Positions 37,301 to 52,300 of a stretch of 64,000 nucleotides of DNA are shown in pieces. The stretch's first letter is position 1. Each line of letters opens with the position of its first letter. The position numbers were made by a program, and so were the translations under genes. Source of the stretch: Pithys albifrons albifrons (lineage: Eukaryota > Chordata > Aves > Passeriformes > Thamnophilidae); contig NC_092463.1 in NCBI RefSeq assembly GCF_047495875.1, positions 7,334,622 through 7,398,621 on the forward strand. Reading direction: 5' to 3'. The notes beneath the pieces are model-generated. The model did no database searches and had not been told where the DNA came from. It worked only from the letters and a program-made list of their open reading frames with translations.

Positions 37301-40300
37301 TTAAATAAGATTAAGATCAACTTTATCTGTGCCCTTTCCTTTAGCATCTTTCTTCTTTCTCCCAGTTTTCTGATGCATCACAACTTGAGAAGGGCTGCAA
37401 AGCTGCTTGTGTCCTTACACAGCCATGTAAAAATGTAGGTGAAAAGTCTGGAGCTGGATCTGTTATGGATATATCCAATGAGGGAATACTAAAGAGAAGA
37501 GTTTCTCTTGCCAGACAGGCTGCAAGCGTTTTGGTGAGCAGAGGGTGCTTGCCAGGGAGATGCTCCGTTGTGCCACAGACCATCTGTGAGAACTAAAGTC
37601 ACTTTTGGCACAGGAGGGGGCAGGCAGGAGCTCAGGGTTTGGCTGTCAGTGAGATGGGAGGAATAGAGCAGGATCCCTGTCCTGTGTCTCCTCCTCCCGT
37701 ATTTCCCTCCCAGCGCTGCATTATGGGCTGGCCCCAGAGAGGGTCCAGCCTGGTGCTCAGACTGAAGAGGCACAGTCAACATCCCCAGCTGTTTTGGGCT
37801 GCTTGAGATGCGGAGGTAGGTCATCTCCTTAGTCAGAGAAGGGCTCCATGGCAGCTTTGAGAGCTGTTGGAGATGGAACTGCTCTTTGGGGATGAGCAGG
37901 AGTGTGAGGTTGCAGCGGGGGGAATGTGCAGCTGCTCACGGATGGATGGCTACAGCAGAGACTGAACAGGGTTTGTGGCACTCTGAAGCAGGATTACTTT
38001 TTGCTTTCAGAATGTAAATGTCTTTACCTGTGGGATGATCCAACCTCCACTTTTCCTCTGAGGCACAAATCGTTCCTCTGTCTTCCCTCCATGTGTGACA
38101 CTTCCCACCAAGCCTGTGCAGGACTCTTTTCCCTTTTCTTTTCATGCTTGCTGAGCTAATTCAAACACAAGAGAGTGTGTTTTAGATGTTGGAGTTTGGG
38201 GCATATACTTATTCTTTCACTGTTTAATTAACTGCAGGGGTCCTAATTTCTGGCTCCATTTACTAATCTCTGTGTGTGTGTGTTACTGTTGGTTACTGTT
38301 ACTCAAAGGATGATCATATAGGAATGTGGCTGCTAAAACTGAAGAGAGTTTTTTAAGAGTTTAATGATATAAGTGAGTGGTGCTATTTTCATGCAGATAT
38401 GTCTAATCTTTTATGCAATGTTTCTCTTCAAGTGAAATTGAAGATACAGAGATGTGTATGGATAGATTTTGTTGTGCAGCTTGTAGTAGATTGTACTCAT
38501 CTCTGAGCAAAGGGGGATTTCTTTTCGACACCCTCTAATTTCATTGAAGTCAGGTAAACTAATTCTTACCCTCCTTTTTTTTGTTCTGTGTGTCTCATCT
38601 GTTGAGGCCATTATTACAGCTATGGGGTTTTCTCTCTTTAACCATAATGATCAAAAAAGTCCATTAAATGTTTATTGTGATTTTTCAAGGCTGACCTTTA
38701 CAGATTGAAAAGCTCCCGTAGGAGCTGCATGGGAATTTGTGCCAGGTTTGTGCTGCCCAGGAGAGGGGCTGGTCTGCCGTTCCCAAACTACTCAGCTCTG
38801 TGGCATGTGATGGGGCTGATGGCACTGGGGAGACCACTGACACATGACACTGCCTTAAAAAAAATCAGTCATGAGTATTTTTATCCCTTTCACACACCTA
38901 ATAGAAAAAATATATTGTATGGTCACATAAATGTGTTCCCCTGTTAGATAAATTTCAATTTTTTAAAGGCATTGCTGGGTGCATAACTGGGTAAAAACTG
39001 GTTAAAAGGAGCCTAAGAAGTGGATGACTTCTGAGGCACCTTCGAAGGGCACTGGAGGCCACTACATTCAGATCTCTGGGGATTTTCTTTAAAATATTAG
39101 AAAAGCCACTTAAGCCCTTAGTCTGTTGATATCTAAATGATGTGACTTAATACCTTTAAGAATCTAACCTACAATGTCTGTCTGTGCCCCCAGTACTGCA
39201 ATGCCTCACTTCATGGGCTGTTGTGGAGTAAAGATGGTGGTGATTCAGAGCAGAGCTGCTCCAGCATCCTGGCAATAAGAACAGCAAAAGGGTTAAAGAA
39301 AGCCAGGAGGGCAACTCTTCGTATGAACATGCAGCACTTTTGATAAATTGGAGAATTTGCTTTCAAAAGGAAAAGGAATTTGAAAGGAATAGTGTAGAAA
39401 GGAAAGTTTCCACTTGATGCACAGATGTAGTAATAGTAATTTAGTTAATATTTATACAATATTTGAATTTGAAAGGACCCATTCCTGTAGAAATATTTTC
39501 ATCATGAAATCATCATATTTTCATCATGAAATATTTTCATTGAGCTTTGGATAAACTTCTCAAACTCTGCAAAGAATACTTGTTTTTTTAGTGGCTTAAC
39601 ATGATGCTGTTGAACATAAATGCTGGAAATAACTCTTTTCCTTGTGCTTTCCTGTCTGCAGAAAATGAAAGTGGGGCTGGGTGGAAGGCAAGGAACTCTA
39701 CAAAGGGCTCAGGAAATAATTTCTCACCCTTTCCATGGGCTGGTAGTTCTGATCATTTACTGAGTGTACCTGCTTGCTCTGTTAGCTCATGCCGGTAGTG
39801 CTGTCCTGAAGGAGCTCTCCCAGTTATCCCTGCAGACCAGGCTTCAGTTCATTTTTCTGAGGTGTCAGGGTGCGTCAAAAAGGTTATTTTGGATGTAACT
39901 TAAATGCTCTAAGAAAGTGCTGTGGCTGTCTGTGGGCATTGAGGGTAGAGTTAGTCCAACACAACCATTCTTCCCTGCACACAGTAGTAGATACACTGAG
40001 TGGTGAACACCAGCTCTTCCCTGCTGATCTGTTCCTGATGAGCTCCCCTGATGCTGTTGGAGATGTAGCCTCAGCTGACCCCAGTGGTGAAAGGAAAATA
40101 TAAAAATATTGTACACGAGAGGTAATTCCTTCTGGTGAAACAGAGTTGGGAAGATGACAGAAAGGCTTGTGCTCATTAAATTCCAGTGATTTCTTAAATT
40201 TTTTGTTGGTTTGTTTTTGGAGGTTTTTTTTAAGAAAAAAGCCACATAGTTGTAAGTTGTTCACTGCCAGTGATACACCAGTCCTTGTGATGGAAGGAAA

Positions 40301-43300
40301 CCTCTTTGGTGACAGTGTTTGATGAGTGTGGACAGATGAGCTACATCTGTTCTGTCACAATTAGCTTCCCCCAGCTTTCTGCCGAGGGAGAAGACGGTGT
40401 TTTCCTTGAAGCTCCCATTCTCCCACTGCAGGAAGGGAGGCACAAAGGGCAGCAGAGGAGACAAGACTAATTTTAAGTCTTTCCTTTCTGTATCACGGTT
40501 AAAGGAAGGCTGAGAGTAACAACAGTGACTGGCAGTGCTTCTGCTCTTCTTCTCCTCCTCCTGAGAGAGTTCAGCACTGATGTGATCCCTGCCATGTCCC
40601 TGTGCTCTTAATGATCAGTCTGGTTTGTACCACTTGTTGATGGCTCATTACTGAATAAAACAGGCATTGTCCAGCAGTGTGTATTGATTTTTGGGTAGCC
40701 TACGTGACACGTTGCTTGTATGTGGTATTCCTCCCTAAAGAGTTGTTAACTTGGGGTGAAATGTGATAGATTTTGGTGTTTTCAGATAAGTGGGTTCTTA
40801 TTTTGTTCTCTCGGATCTAGTTTTATGTTGGTGAGTTTTGACCCAAAATAAAGGAATGATCAGAGGTTTTTTTGATAGCTTTTCTATTCTGGGTCAGTGA
40901 CATTTTGAAAACTAGGGCAAGAGGAAACCAAGGTCACTTAGAGTCCTACGAAAAGGCCTAACAAAGAATCCATTCACCCTCACAAAATAAAAATCTGTAT
41001 TAATTAACCACGTGGTAGAGATAAGAATTGGAGAGCTTGATTAAATCATTAGCGCCTCTGAGCAGTAGTGTTGGAGGGGAGCTGGGAGGGAAACACACTC
41101 AGCCTGAAAATTGCAATAGGACTGCCTGCCATGGTGCCAGAAGCACATCTGTATCAAGCTGTGTGTGCTGTGGCCTGCCTGGAAACAGGGACTGCTGCAC
41201 TACAGGCTGGGGAAATACTGGCAAGCGTGGGGTTTTGTTATTAATTCAGGAGGAGAGCCTATTATTGTTATTATTTATTTGGGCAGGAAAATAAGGCACA
41301 CTGCAGCTGAGGCAGCAGCTGCTTGGAAGGCAGCTGGTGGATTGCATTAGGCAGTGGCTGTAGTCATTGTAGTGAAGGGTTTAAAGTGTTCTTAGGTGTG
41401 TGCAGTGAAGTAACTGCCTTGTACTTTCACCAGGTGAGACACTTGCCCATGTGAATCAACACTTGCAGTATCTGGCCCATATTGCACAATGAACATGTTG
41501 ATATTGATGTCAACCAAAACAAGACCAAGTACCTCATCCTAACCATCTTTCTGTATCTGGCCCCAAATGCAAGTTTGCCAGATCAGGAGCAGTAGTGTGT
41601 GTTTGGCAAGAGCTGCAGCTGCAAGAGTCACTGGCGTCAGGCACAGAGTCAGTGTTTGCCTTCTGTCCCCTTCTCAAGTGCCAGAGCAATGCCAGCCTTG
41701 CCTGGCTGATAAAAATTGAGCACAGCTACTCAATAATTGCTTGTTGAGTAATTGGAATGGCTCCCACATGGTGTTTAACTAAAGGGTGTGGTTGGGTCCT
41801 GTGCTAACATGTAGCCAGTATCTCCATGCTATTTTTGTCCTCTGCGTGAGCCTTGAGGTGTTGTTTGGTCTGTGTGGCATGTTGGCACTTACTTTCTGTT
41901 CCCCGAACAACACACGATTTTGTTATTGCATTTTTGTCTGCATCTTTCAGATTGCCCTTATCTTGCTGTTCAGCATGACCTCTGTGATGCTTATAAAGCA
42001 TTGCAAACCAGTGCAGTAGGCGGGTGAAATGGGCTGCTTTGTGCTCCAACAGGATTGGAGAGTAGGGCTGTTGAAAGGCACCTTAGCTCCGGGATGCAAA
42101 GCGGTCCCTGATGCACATCATGTCTCAGTGTTTTTGTTGCCACTCGCCCTCCCAGTGAAGCTGGAGGAGGCCCATGGGGTTGGGAGCAGAAGGCTGGGTT
42201 ATCCTCAAGAGAATTGCTGTGCTGCATGAGCTGATGAAGCTCCTTCCGGCCATCTTGGATGATGAAACGACAGCCACGACTGAGCTTTGTGTTTGTGAAT
42301 TCCTAGAGTGTAGTAAAGTGTGGGACATTTTCCTCATGAGTAGCGTTTTCATTTTCATGCCCAGAGCAGCCAACATTTTCTTTTTCCCCAAGGGCTTGGT
42401 ATTTTTGGTATCCTTCATCCTGCTCAGCCTACCAAAACATACATATCTACTCTGAGTAGACTTACACTCGCCTTATAATGTCAAACTTGCATTCAGTTAA
42501 TCCTTTGTGCCAGAGCACGCCTTCAGAGGCAGAGAAGATGGTCTGCTCCCACCCTGTCTCCCAGATTTGTTTCTCTGTGCAAGCCAATGACCTGGTTGGT
42601 GCCCAGATGCCTCTCCCATGCAATAGGAGGATTTATCCTGGCTGGGAAGTGGGCGGTGAGTACCCCCCAGTGCCTTGCCCACTGCATCCCTCCATGGGCC
42701 ATGCACACTGGGGGAGCACCCACAGCCCCCAAGGGAGCTGCCTTGAAGCCATGGGGCAGAACATGCACAGACCTCTCTTGTGCTCCCACCAGGGCCCTGA
42801 ACCAGCATCCCCTGGTCCCTCTGCCTCCCTGCACATGGGAGCTCCAAGCCCCTCTGTTGCCATGACCCTCTGCTCCAGCTGCCTCACACAGCCCCTCTGG
42901 CAGCCAAACCATCAGCTCTGCTAACTGTGTAGTCTTCCCCTCCTCAACTAATAGTCCATGGGATGTGCTTTGTAAAACCTGGGCTATTAACAACCAGTGC
43001 AGCCTTTTGGGAGTTCATTCCAGTGGAGAAGGCAGGGATGGCCACCTTCCTGCAGCTGCAGACAGGCCCCTTGAGGGGATGCTGCCGCTTTTTGACCTGT
43101 TTTTGGGAAGCTTGCCCCAACATTTGCAGTCAAGGCTGTTGTGGAAAGGGAGAGAAGAAGCCTTTGGAAAGGCTGCTGGTGGCATGGGAGTTTGTAATCT
43201 CAGGGGCCAGCACCTCTAGCTTTCACCTCAGACTTGGCTGCAGACATCCAGCCCCTAGGGATGTGTGGAGGGTTTTCGTGGTGTGTCTTGGGAATGGGCT

Positions 43301-46300
43301 GGGGTTTTGTGAGGGAGATGAACTCAGAAGTCCTGTAATCCACTGGCCATCATCAGGGCCAGGGAGCTGGTCTGGTCTGACTTTCCTGCTCATCCTCTGC
43401 TTCACCTGTCAGGGGGCTTGGTCTTTTTTTCACCACTTGAATTTCAAGATGTATCTTGTACTAATTGTGGCCCAGAATCTTTCAAGCAACATTTAGGAAT
43501 GGACAGAGCTATTGTAGACATACTTTGTAAAATTATGTGTTCACACTGCTGTTTGTATTTGCTGAGCTTCTCAGAAAACCTCCATTAGTTGCTCTTTGCT
43601 GCATCCTGTGGAGTACACTTGGTGGGTGTAGAGGTCTTTGCAGTGTCAACTCTGCAAGCAAGAAAATAGCAGCTCTAAAATAAGAGTTGAGGAAAACTGG
43701 TATTAAGTAGTAACTTAATATGTGAAAGAATGGACCTTATGTTTGGGATGAATGCTGTACTTTCATCTTTTTGTGAGGGAGAAATAAAACCAGATCGTTT
43801 TGTCCATTAACAGCTTTTTTCTTTTTATTTCCCAGTGCAGCGAGAGTTTACACAGAAGAAAACCTTCACTAGTTGGATAAATTCAATATTGGCAAAGGTA
43901 AGAACGGGATTCTTTGGCAAAGACATGCCCTTTGTCTTTTTGATTCCGATGTGCTGTATGGAGATGGAGTTTTTAGGAATAAACAAAATTAGTATGAGTT
44001 TTTTTTGGTACTGGATGGAAAAAGTAGCCCCTGGAAAGCATTCGTTTAATAAGTGCAACAGCAGAATATTGGTGAATGTCCAGGAACATTTGTAAGAGAT
44101 GGTTTGTAAGTGGATGACACTCTTCCTTGCTCATGTGGTAAAACTTGTGGTGGATTGTGGCACATGTCTCGAGGTTTATGAGTTTCTGTATTTACAGTTA
44201 GTTTTACTGTGATTAGATAAGTGTTGTTTTATTACACAATCCAAGAAGGTGAGTTTAATGAGTTGACCTGAGTGAGTGGTGAGCATTAAGACAAACCACA
44301 CAGTAGCACAGGCACTCTTTAAGCTTTCACAAAACAGCTCCTGGAGCTCTGACTTGCTCAGGTAAGAAAAAGTAATCCTGTTTTGGTCCCTCCTTGAGCA
44401 GAAGCTGCTGAGCTCAAGATAAGTTTGTGTTGTGTTGATCACAAGTGCGTGAAAAGAGGTTTAGTTATGCAGCTTTATACTCTAATTTGTACTTGGGGTA
44501 TATTGATTAAGATCTCAAAATATGAATTAACTGCTTTGTTTAGCTTTCCCTTTCTCAAAATTTTGGAGTCTTTTGCAACATACTTCCTTGAAAAATGTAA
44601 ATACTTGAAAGTGAGGCCTAAAATAACCCTTGTAAAACACAGAGGCAGGACTAAGGGAGTAAGACTCAAATGTAATAATGGGTTAGAAGAAGCAGGATAT
44701 GGCTGATTAGATGCAACATTTTTATTCCAGTTTGATGACAAAGTAATGGATGCTAAACATTTTTTAAGAGAGTAATCTGTGATGCTTTATAGTGTGTTGG
44801 ATTCAAAATGACAAAAGATAAAAATCTGTTTTGCAGCATACACCTCCCTCTGTTATCTCAGACCTGTACACAGACATACAGCAAGGACATTTGCTTCTGG
44901 ATCTCTTGGAAGTGCTTTCAGGTCAACATCTGGTAAGACAGAGTAATAAAAATATTACCTCAATCCTTTGTCAAATCCAGCAAAGATTTTTGGATATGCT
45001 TAATTGTAACCATATGAGTGATCGCTCTGGGGGCATAGGGAGCTGCAAAGAACTCATTTTTATACCACTGACTCTGAAACACACTGAAATAAGTTGATCC
45101 AAAGCAATTTATGAATCTTTGCAGGATTTCCCTTATCAAAATGTAGAATAAAATTAAATTTTACAGTTGAGGATGTAACCTGTTCTTTTTGCTTCGCAGC
45201 CACGGGAAAAAGGATTTAATACCTTCCAATGTAGAAGTAACATAGAAAATGCTTTGACATTTTTAAAGAGCAGATCAGTGAGTATTAACTTCAAAATTCA
45301 CAACTAAAGCCAGTTTAGCTGGTGGAACATTTTCTTTGTTAACAATGATCCCTTTTTTTTCTTCCTTAGCTGAAGCTCATAAATATTCATGTTGCTGACA
45401 TTATTGAAGGAAAACCTTCCATTGTGCTTGGCCTAATCTGGACCATTATATTTCATTTTCATGTAAGTATTTCAGTGATGCAAGAGAGGTTTAGGAGAGG
45501 GGAAAAGCACAGAATATTGTGTTATGTGATTGCCAAATGAGATGAATTAGAACAAAGCAAAATATTATTTTCTGACATCTGAAAGTGACAGCTCAAGGAG
45601 AGATGCACCAGTGCTGCTTCAGCGATGCAGTGACAAACAGGATGTAGCTGCAAATGGTAGGAGGGAAAGATTGAGATTTTTCTTGAAGTAACAAGTTAAA
45701 AAATAGGTTAAACCTTTCCTGTCTAAGGCCTGTCTTGATTAAGCTCCAAATGGAGCAAATAGTGTGAAGTTGCTCACATCCATCTCCCTCAGCCCCACTC
45801 TTCAGTGTTTATTGTGCTTATAGTGTACAGTTCTTACTATTTTTTTTAGTACCAGGTGCCTGAAATACCATGAAGGCTGTCATGGTCATGTTTCTTATAC
45901 AATAAGAAGCAAAGAAACAAAGTTTTCTAACAGTATTTACCCAACATTTTTCATGGTAGGGGTATTTTGGTGCTGAAGCTTATTGTGCTGCACATAAGCC
46001 TATGCAGTATCTTTTTACCTAAAAAGAGCTTCTTTAACCAAATGTAGATCTCTGAGGTCTGTCAAGTAGGTTTCCTGCACCCTGTGTGAGGAGGCAAAAT
46101 CCAAGCATGTCTAATACATGTCAGAGTTGACAGCAGAAAGCAGCTGCCTCGAGCTGCTGCCACTGGTAGGAGTAAAGATGGAGTGAGAAGGTCCCTTTGT
46201 GTCATTGTTGGTACCCACACTGTAACGTGGAAGTCTTTGGGAGAATATATCCTGCCAAGAAATTGCCTAAAGATGGGAATTCAGCATGGAATAGTTCAGA

Positions 46301-49300
46301 TTTCACAGATTAAATCTGATTTTGGGGGGGTAGGGAAACTGCTGTTACAGCTGTGATTGAGTCCCTTCTGAATGGTGTTCTGCCATTGATGTCTTGGTAA
46401 TTTTTCACTGAAGCCTGATTAAGTCTTCTGTCATCTCTGATAGATTGAAGAACTGGCCAGGACACTTGCTTGTACTTACAATCAGCCTTCACTTGATTGT
46501 TCAAGTGCTGTTGACTCCTCTCCAAAGACAAGCAGATCAGCTAAGAAAAGTGCTAAAATTAAGGAGCGATGGAAGATGTCAGCGACAAAGGCTCTGTTGT
46601 TGTGGGCCAAAGAACAGTGTTCACTGTAAGTTCCATCCAAGACTTATGAATAGTGTGCTAGATTTTGTATTACTGCTTTCCTCTGAACGTGATGATGTTC
46701 TAATATTGCTTAGTGACAGCTTAAAAGAAAGTCCTTTAAATTTCAGATGTGTTTACCAATACTTTTAGCATCAATCAGTCCCTAAACGTTTTGACATGAG
46801 CCCTTTAAGTATAATAAAGTGAAGGTCATCTTACTAATAAAATACAGCAATGCAATTTGGGTTGTTTGGCTTTTCTTTTTTAGGGGCTTCTGTCTGATAA
46901 ATCTAGTCAAATATTTAAATGATTTGCTCATTTTAATACTTATGACTGACACTACTTCACAAAGTTTCAATAATTAATTTCTTTTCAAATGGAAAATGTA
47001 TCATTTCTATGATTCCCACATCTTATGTCTTTCTGTAAAAGCAGTGCATGATCCCCAAGAAGGATCCTAATCCTACAGGTCCTAGTGCCTAATTCTAAAA
47101 AGGTATTTCCTTCTGCTTTATGTACAGATAGCAGAGTTGCTTTCAGTGGGAGTATTCACAGTATACAATCTGCAGCAGACACAGATGTTTCTTGCAAGGA
47201 GCAGACTTTCTGCCTCTTACATTTTTTTCAAGCGCTGCTGTTTCACTCCAGAGCTTTCAAATATGTTTTACAGTAATGTCAGTCTTTTCTCTCCAGCTCT
47301 TTGGTTGCTTTATGTTCTAATAACACCCTACTGATATTCCATGTTATTAGTGAGAGACAAAGGCCTTCATCAGCACATCAGACACTTTCTTCTAGGAGCA
47401 TGGCACTGAAATGTGCCTTTTAGCTGTGTCTTATCAGAACAAGAGTAATTGGCACATAAAAACCATCTCTTTGGCCATTTAATCTTCCTCTTTCTTTTGC
47501 CTGTTTTTCAGCAATATTGCTGTATGGTCTGTAGTATCATTTCTGTCATTACATTGAATTATTTTGTTATCTGTGAATCCTGTAGTTTTTGGTAAAGGAA
47601 CAAAACTTTGGAGTCCTGACCATTGTTTTGTACCTAAATTTGGTCACCCTAAACCCCACATCTTTTCTATGCTGTAACATACTCATACAGGCTGGTTTTG
47701 GAAAATTGTCCCAGAATTGACCTGTAGTCCTGGGCACCTCACCACAGTGTCCAGACACCACTTAATAGAAGATGTTTTAAAAACACTAAACTGAATAAGA
47801 GAAAAAGAAATACTTTCCTGTGGTAATATGTCACTTTTAAGGTCTGGATTGTCTAAAATGCCAGAGGTGATTCCAGTTCTTGGTGTTCTTACAGACATTT
47901 ATTTATGTGTTCTGCAGTGCTTTGCTTGTTGTTTTTCCATCCCATTGAATGCATAGATATTGAGCAAGAAGGTGATACTCAGAAAGGATATCGGATCAAA
48001 AAGGCTTTGTCTTCAGATTGCAACATAAGGCACACACAAAGAGTAATTTTTCAAAAATAATATGAAAATATATAATTGCAGCCACTGGTAGCATTGGCTG
48101 TATTGTTGTCTGCCTCTGCTTCTGCAGAACTTCAGTGGCAAACTTCTCTTGGATTTGGTTCATACTCCATTTTCCTAACCTTATATATGATTTCCAAATT
48201 TGTACTTTTAGCCAGTTTCCTCAGAAGGCTTGACATTTGATTTCTAATAATTTCTGGGCTAGGCACAGCTCTGTCAACGTGACTGACTTCAAGTCGAGCT
48301 GGCGGAGTGGACTGGCTTTCTTAGCCATCATCCAAACCCTACGGCCAGGGCTGGTGGATTTGGAGAAGGCAAAAGCCAGAAGCAATAAAGAAAACCTGAA
48401 AGAGGCTTTCAGAATTGCAGAACTGGAGCTGAATATCCCACGGCTTCTGGAGCCTGAAGGTAAATGGTCAGCTTTTTCTAAATCTTCATTATCAGGGGTA
48501 ATATTAATATAATCCTGTATGTCTTGAATTGTAATAAGGGATAAGGTAAGACAGTGCTTAATTCTGAAATTTAACACTGCTCTTTACTGTGATGCTCAAA
48601 CCTTAGGTTCTTTATTTTATAGAATCAGTTATACTTAGGAATTATGATTTTTGAATTGGCAACAACCGCAGGAACAATATGCAGAAAAAAGGATACGAAA
48701 CATTCCTGTTCATGGGAGAAACTTTTTTATTAGTTAATCATGCTGTATGAGAATATTCCCAAGGAAAAAATGTTCATTACATATTAATTTCTGTCAATGG
48801 TATGTTAAGTGAGCTGTTGCAAAATAAACATGTTTATGGTAATGTGTTTTAATAACTGCAGTGTAGTGTGTAATTATGTGATCAGGCCTGGAAGGCTGCA
48901 TAATTATGTAAATGCTGTATTGGCTCTTGTAGATGTTGACATTATGAATCCAGATGAAAAATCAATCATGACTTATGTGGCTCAGTTTTTGCAATACTCC
49001 AAGAATTTGCCTGAGTCTGAAGAAGACATGCAGGTATGTTTTGTGGTTTATCACTGGGGCATTTTTAAATGGACTTGCATTGTGGATGCCGAGACTACCA
49101 GTTCTTTTTTTCTCAGTTTATAATCTGAGTCAGTAACAGAGTACCCTCCGATTCTGCTAATGACATAACCCAGTAGTGAACATTGTGATGCTCCTGTGTG
49201 GTAGAAAAGACTTAATGTTAGAGTTTTGATCATATAAGTGGAATTGCTGTGCAGGTTATTTTTTTATTTAACTGTTACATTTTCAAGCTTGATTGTCTTC

Positions 49301-52300
49301 ATGTGTGCTCTGAAGTCTGTGTAAATATTGGGGTAGAGACAGACTGATCTGCAAATACACAGAACAACCAGCTTTAAATGGAGTAGCTTCATATCAAGTG
49401 GACAAAAGTTGTCACACTCGGATCACACTGACTGGAAAATCACATTTTCTATTTTCTGTATTCTCCTATGGGAGTTTATGTATTAACTGGTTATTCACAA
49501 ATTTCCATACTGATAATCTCCTTTTAGTGGGACTACAGTCAGGAACTACTTTTGATGCATTCACATATCCACATGCCAAGTTTAGAACTTTGGCCTTGCT
49601 CTGTAATAGTGCCTCTCCCAAAATTCATCAGTTCCCCAGGAATTTGTTTTTCAGAAGCTTTGAACAGCCTCTATCATATGCTCAGTAAGTGTTGTTTTAT
49701 GGCACAATGTAAATTAAAAACCAGGCTTGCAAAATGGAAAAATGAAATTTTCTGCTCTAATTACCAGGAAAAAGTCAGAGAGGCCCTGGGCTGGTTGGCT
49801 GCACAGGAGAAGAAGTTATCAAAGCTGCTGATCGATAGAGAGAATGAAACCTATTACCAGAAGTGCAAGGTATGTTGCATTTCATATTTAACTGCTTCTG
49901 TGAAAAGCAGCTGTTTCTGGGAATAGTTTTAGCATTTTTCATCTTCATTGCCTAAACTGAAGTGTTAAATAAACTTTTAAACAAAAGTTGGAAGTCTGAC
50001 GATGAATTTGGTAAATGCCTTCAATATGATTGAAGGAAAGGTAGGATAAAATTCTTTCTATTATGAAAAAGATAAATACTACTTGTTTTTTGAGCAGAGC
50101 AAGTTTCTTTGGAGACAGTAAAGTAGTGTCTTAATTGATGTAGTTGAAGCCTTGCAGAAGATTCAAGCATGTAGGCCCTTTACAGGGCCTTCACTATTCT
50201 GTGATAAATACAACAGAAGGTTTTACCCAACTAGTGGTGTAGAAGAGTAGTTGAAATGTTGCCTGTATGTTGTGCTGAAGTAAAATTTCCTTGGTTTTAT
50301 ATTGTAGCTAGAGTTTGTAATAAAATGGCCCATGGGGAACTGTGAGGGAAGGAATTTTCCCTTTCTCTTGCTGGGAGGGGAGAACCATGTTCTAACTGCA
50401 CTGACGTTATGTTAGACACAGGCTTAGGGAATGGCACCTGTAATTTCATACTGCCTGGAGAAACGTGTGCCTCTGCTGTCTTGCCTTTGCATGCATCACA
50501 CCCTTTGAAGTTAATGGAAGTCATCCCAGTGTGTTCAAAGGCAATACTTGGCTGCATGAGCTTCCATCTGAAGACTTCTGTGAATTACTCTTTTATTTTA
50601 TCCCTAGGAAATGATGTCATTTATGGAAAGATTTAACCAAGAAAAAAACTCCTTTCTGCCTGTGCTGTCATCAAAACGAAGTGAAGCTGAGCTAAGTGAA
50701 GGCCAGAAGCAGATGAGAGAAGAGTGGGATAAAGTGAACTCTCAGGTCAGAGGCATTTCTCACTCACCTTGTTACCAGTGTGACCATGTTTGATGAGGAA
50801 GGTTAAGTCTATCCAGGAACTCACACAGGGAAAGGGAGGAGGTGATGCTTTATTTGGAATGATAAAACAGGTGTTCTGAACCTGAAGTCCAGAAAGTCTG
50901 AGTGGTGTTCGGTGCCTAAAAGGAGGCAGCAGGTGACTGTGTTATCCTTCTGCCTCCTGAACTCAGGAACGTGAGATGTCTGCAGAAAATTCCCTGCATC
51001 TGGTTTTCTTTGAGCACTCCCCTGATGGAAGTTTTTGGCCTACTTATGCTTAAAAGGTTATTTTGGGACATAGTTATGGCTCAGACAGTGATGCATCTGG
51101 GAAAAGTCTGTTAATATATTCTCTCCCATGGCACAGATCCTGGTATAGGGAGACCTGGTTGGTCAGTGCTTTGCAGTGAGATTGGCTGTGTCAGATCCCT
51201 CTGCTGCAAATGAGGATACGTTGGGATCATGCTGGTACTTGGTGGTTTTGGAAAAGATGTTCCTCTGTCAGCACCATGATGGAAAGCTGTCAGAGCATTT
51301 CTGTTCCCCTCTTATTTTTGCAACTACTTTACTATAAATTTCCCATTTGTTGGGCCTTGAGGTGGTCACCAGCCAAGGATGGTAACACCAAATTGTCTGT
51401 GGTGTTACAGAGGTTACAGGCTGGGACCATACCTGGGTTTCAGGTAAATGTAACTGATTTGCAGCTGCCTTCACTGGAAGCTCCTTTTCTGAATGGTGCC
51501 AGACGTGGGGGAGTGGGTGTCTGGGACATCTGGGGTGTCAGTTTGTGCAGCTTTTATCAGTATCTTGGGGATGGGGAAGAAAGTAATAGTGAGAAATTTA
51601 ATCCCTTGTTTTCCTTTTGAAGATTAACGAGTGGAAAGCGAAGCTGGACCAGATGTTGCCCTCCCCTCTGCACAGCATCGAGGCTTGGCTGCAGGAGGTA
51701 GAACGGCTGCAGGCAGAAGATTTGCCTGATTTGCAGGACCCATTTAAAGCCATGTTTGTCTTCAGAGAAATAATTGTAATATTTAAGGTATGCTGATCAC
51801 AAAGGAACATTCTGGTTCAATTTGGCCTAGCAAAGCACTTGTTATGGAATTGCTGTTTGACGTTTTGGGAGGTGGTGTGCATGTGTTTATCTTCTAAAGA
51901 TGAAAAGCTCTTCTGAGCATACCTTTGAAGAATGATGAGTTTAATTAAATAACTGCATGGGTCTATAAGGAAGGTTTCTGGCTTCACTGGGGTGAGATTA
52001 AATTTGAGTACTACCTGAATGAGTAAATGATGATATTCTTTTTTATGTGGCTCTTGCAACTTGTTTGTTTAAGTAATTACATGGGGTAATTGCATCCTTA
52101 TCTTTTAATCTATGCTTAATACATACCTATTCAGAAAAGCACTTGAGTCAAGGTTACATTCCAGTGAGTTCAACAAGTTTTTTTTGAAGTTAAATATTTG
52201 CTGAATCACTCTGTAGTTCCATTCAAGGCAATAGGAGATATTTTGATACCTCAGTACCATGCAAGTTATTTATTCTGATCTTGAAATCTTTGCACTGAGA

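Larger units (their letters stand above)
34320..43835 (+). other. SYNE2: SYNE2 intron 2 (about 9.5 kb)
   Basis: AT-rich sequence with no recognised gene. It contains a TG tract near 38268-38283 and a 22-base period direct repeat at 39493-39540. The somewhat GC-richer part at 42500-43300 has several open frames but none shows recognisable motifs. I see no clear transposon. Confidence 0.75.

Noticed and set aside
42480..43496. Cluster of open frames (up to 177 codons) in intron 2
   Set aside because: GC-richer intronic sequence with overlapping frames on both strands, no domains, and no splice logic linking them to SYNE2 exons.
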